Source: Methylobacter sp. (GTDB taxonomy: Bacteria; Pseudomonadota; Gammaproteobacteria; Methylococcales; Methylomonadaceae). Taken from it: a DNA stretch of 15,951 bases. Position 1 is the stretch's first letter; every line of letters starts with the position of its first letter. Shown piece by piece: positions 14,834-15,951 of the stretch. The DNA lies in contig JALNYY010000102.1 in assembly GCA_023229605.1 (NCBI GenBank), positions 1 through 15,951 of the forward strand, in the 5' to 3' direction. Position numbers and translations under genes: made by a program. Below the pieces are notes generated by a model. It was not told the origin of the DNA, did no database searches, and was given only the letters and a program-made list of their open reading frames with translations.

Positions 14834-15951
14834 ATGTTAGATCCCCGTTTATTCAGAACCGAGCTTGATTTTGTTAAGGAACAATTAAACAGACGTTCAT
14901 TCGACTTTAACCCCGAGTATTACTCCGAGCTGGAAGCCCGGCGCAAGGACATCCAGGTTAAAACCCAGGAATTGCAGAACGAACGCAACAGCAGCTCGAA
15001 AGCCATCGGCATCGCCAAAGCCAAGGGCGAAGACGTGCAGCCGCTGTTGGACCAGGTTCAGCATTTGGGCGATGAGCTGAAAGCCGCGGAAACCGAATTG
15101 TCCGATATTCAGGCAAAAATGACCGCGTTGATGGAAGGCATTCCCAACCTGCTTGATGAGTCCGTGCCGAACGGCAGGAATGAAGAAGACAATCTCGAAA
15201 TCAGCCGCTGGGGCGAAATTCCGGGCTTCGATTTCGAGCCCAAAGACCATGTCGATCTGGGCGCAAAGATAGGCATGGACTTCGAGCTGGGTGCGAAAAT
15301 CGCCAGCGCAAGATTTGTCGTGTTAAACGGGCCGCTGGCGCGCTTGCAACGGGCCATCATCCAGCTGATGCTCGACACGCATACCGCCGAGCACGGTTAC
15401 AACGAAACTTACGTGCCTTTCCTGGTTAACGCCGACAGCCTGCGCGGCACCGGCCAGCTGCCCAAGTTTGAAGCCGACTTGTTCAAGGCAAGCGACGATC
15501 CGGCCTTATACCTGATCCCCACCGCCGAAGTGCCGGTCACCAATATCGTCAGGGACGTGATTATCGACGCCAAGGACCTGCCGCTTAAATTCGTCTGCCA
15601 CAGTCCCTGTTTCCGTAGCGAGGCCGGCGCTTACGGCCGCGACGTAAGAGGTATGATCCGCCAGCACCAGTTCGAAAAAGTCGAGATTGTGCAAATCGTC
15701 AGACCCGAAGATTCGGCCAGGGCGCATGAAGAATTAACCAATCACGCCGAAGCCGTGCTGAAAAAACTCAACCTGCCTTACCGCAGGATGTTGCTGTGCG
15801 CAGGCGACACCGGCTTTTCATCAAGTAAAACCTACGACCTGGAAGTCTGGCTGCCGGGACAAAATACCTACCGGGAAATATCGTCGTGCAGCAACTTCAA
15901 GGACTTCCAGGCGCGCCGCCTGCAAGCGCGCTGGCGCAATCCTGAAACCGG
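14834..15951 (+). CDS. serS: Serine--tRNA ligase, C-terminal part outside the window
   Basis: This class II aminoacyl-tRNA synthetase charges tRNA-Ser (and tRNA-Sec) with serine. The frame starts at ATG 14834 (MLDPRLFRTELDFVKEQLNR) and stays open for 372 codons to the right edge. Residues about 27-100 form the charged, coiled-coil arm that grips the long variable arm of the tRNA. TAEVPVT is at 230-236, and motif 2 begins FRSEAGAYGRD at 260-270 and continues to QFEKVE. The segment SSKTYDLEVWLPGQ precedes the edge. The family is about 425 residues, so roughly the last 55, including motif 3, are missing only because the window ends. An AAAGG lies 13 bases before the start, a rather wide spacing. 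Confidence 0.97.
   Translation, partial: MLDPRLFRTELDFVKEQLNRRSFDFNPEYYSELEARRKDIQVKTQELQNERNSSSKAIGIAKAKGEDVQPLLDQVQHLGDELKAAETELSDIQAKMTALMEGIPNLLDESVPNGRNEEDNLEISRWGEIPGFDFEPKDHVDLGAKIGMDFELGAKIASARFVVLNGPLARLQRAIIQLMLDTHTAEHGYNETYVPFLVNADSLRGTGQLPKFEADLFKASDDPALYLIPTAEVPVTNIVRDVIIDAKDLPLKFVCHSPCFRSEAGAYGRDVRGMIRQHQFEKVEIVQIVRPEDSARAHEELTNHAEAVLKKLNLPYRRMLLCAGDTGFSSSKTYDLEVWLPGQNTYREISSCSNFKDFQARRLQARWRNPET

Noticed and set aside
1..15951. CRISPR array, tRNA or rRNA genes
   Set aside because: No regularly spaced direct repeats and no tRNA cloverleaf or rRNA-like stretch was seen on either strand by eye; a tRNA or covariance search was not possible.

Overview
The window is a bacterial chromosome segment, most likely from a gammaproteobacterium. 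Supporting this are an oligoribonuclease (orn) that matches the 181-residue gammaproteobacterial enzyme position for position, rsgA lying close to and divergent from orn (as in Escherichia coli, but with an M48 protease between them), and core genes of moderate GC. The gene mix recalls Methylococcales methanotrophs, but no methanotrophy gene is present, so that placement is only a guess.

Layout. (1) Positions 1-~200 hold the 5' end of an IS630-type transposase (minus strand), cut by the window edge. (2) Positions 269-5758 hold a tight minus-strand operon read from right to left: alpha/beta hydrolase, a MurF-like Mur ligase with a multi-pass membrane N-terminus, a D-Ala-D-Ala ligase, a VanX-type D-Ala-D-Ala dipeptidase, and an AT-rich two-helix membrane protein of unknown function. 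(3) Positions 5759-6206 contain no intact gene. They hold the operon's leader with inverted repeats, a relic of an IS4-family transposase, and a REP-like palindrome. (4) A Uma2-family nuclease gene follows (6207-6800). (5) A 1233-residue flavin/iron-sulfur oxidoreductase (7072-10773) fuses GltD/NfnB-like and PyrK/NfnA-like modules behind an unrecognised 290-residue N-terminal region. (6) A minus-strand pair, M48 (Ste24-type) protease then rsgA, overlaps at the stop/start junction. (7) On the plus strand come orn, a double-length crcB fluoride channel gene, and a DUF190 (PII-like) gene, nearly without gaps, followed by serS, which runs off the right edge.

The right-hand part (rsgA, orn, serS) is housekeeping: ribosome maturation, RNA turnover, translation. 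The left-hand part looks accessory. A complete make-attach-destroy set for D-Ala-D-Ala sits in one operon, and its Mur ligase is predicted to be in the membrane instead of the cytosol. The dipeptide ligase keeps the Lys-Tyr pair of D-Ala-D-Ala enzymes, and no D-lactate dehydrogenase is present, so this is not an ordinary vancomycin-resistance cluster.

The three most notable items are: the D-Ala-D-Ala operon with a membrane-anchored MurF-like ligase; the fused seven-helix CrcB, whose second half lacks its first helix and both pore phenylalanines; and the single-chain Nfn-like oxidoreductase.
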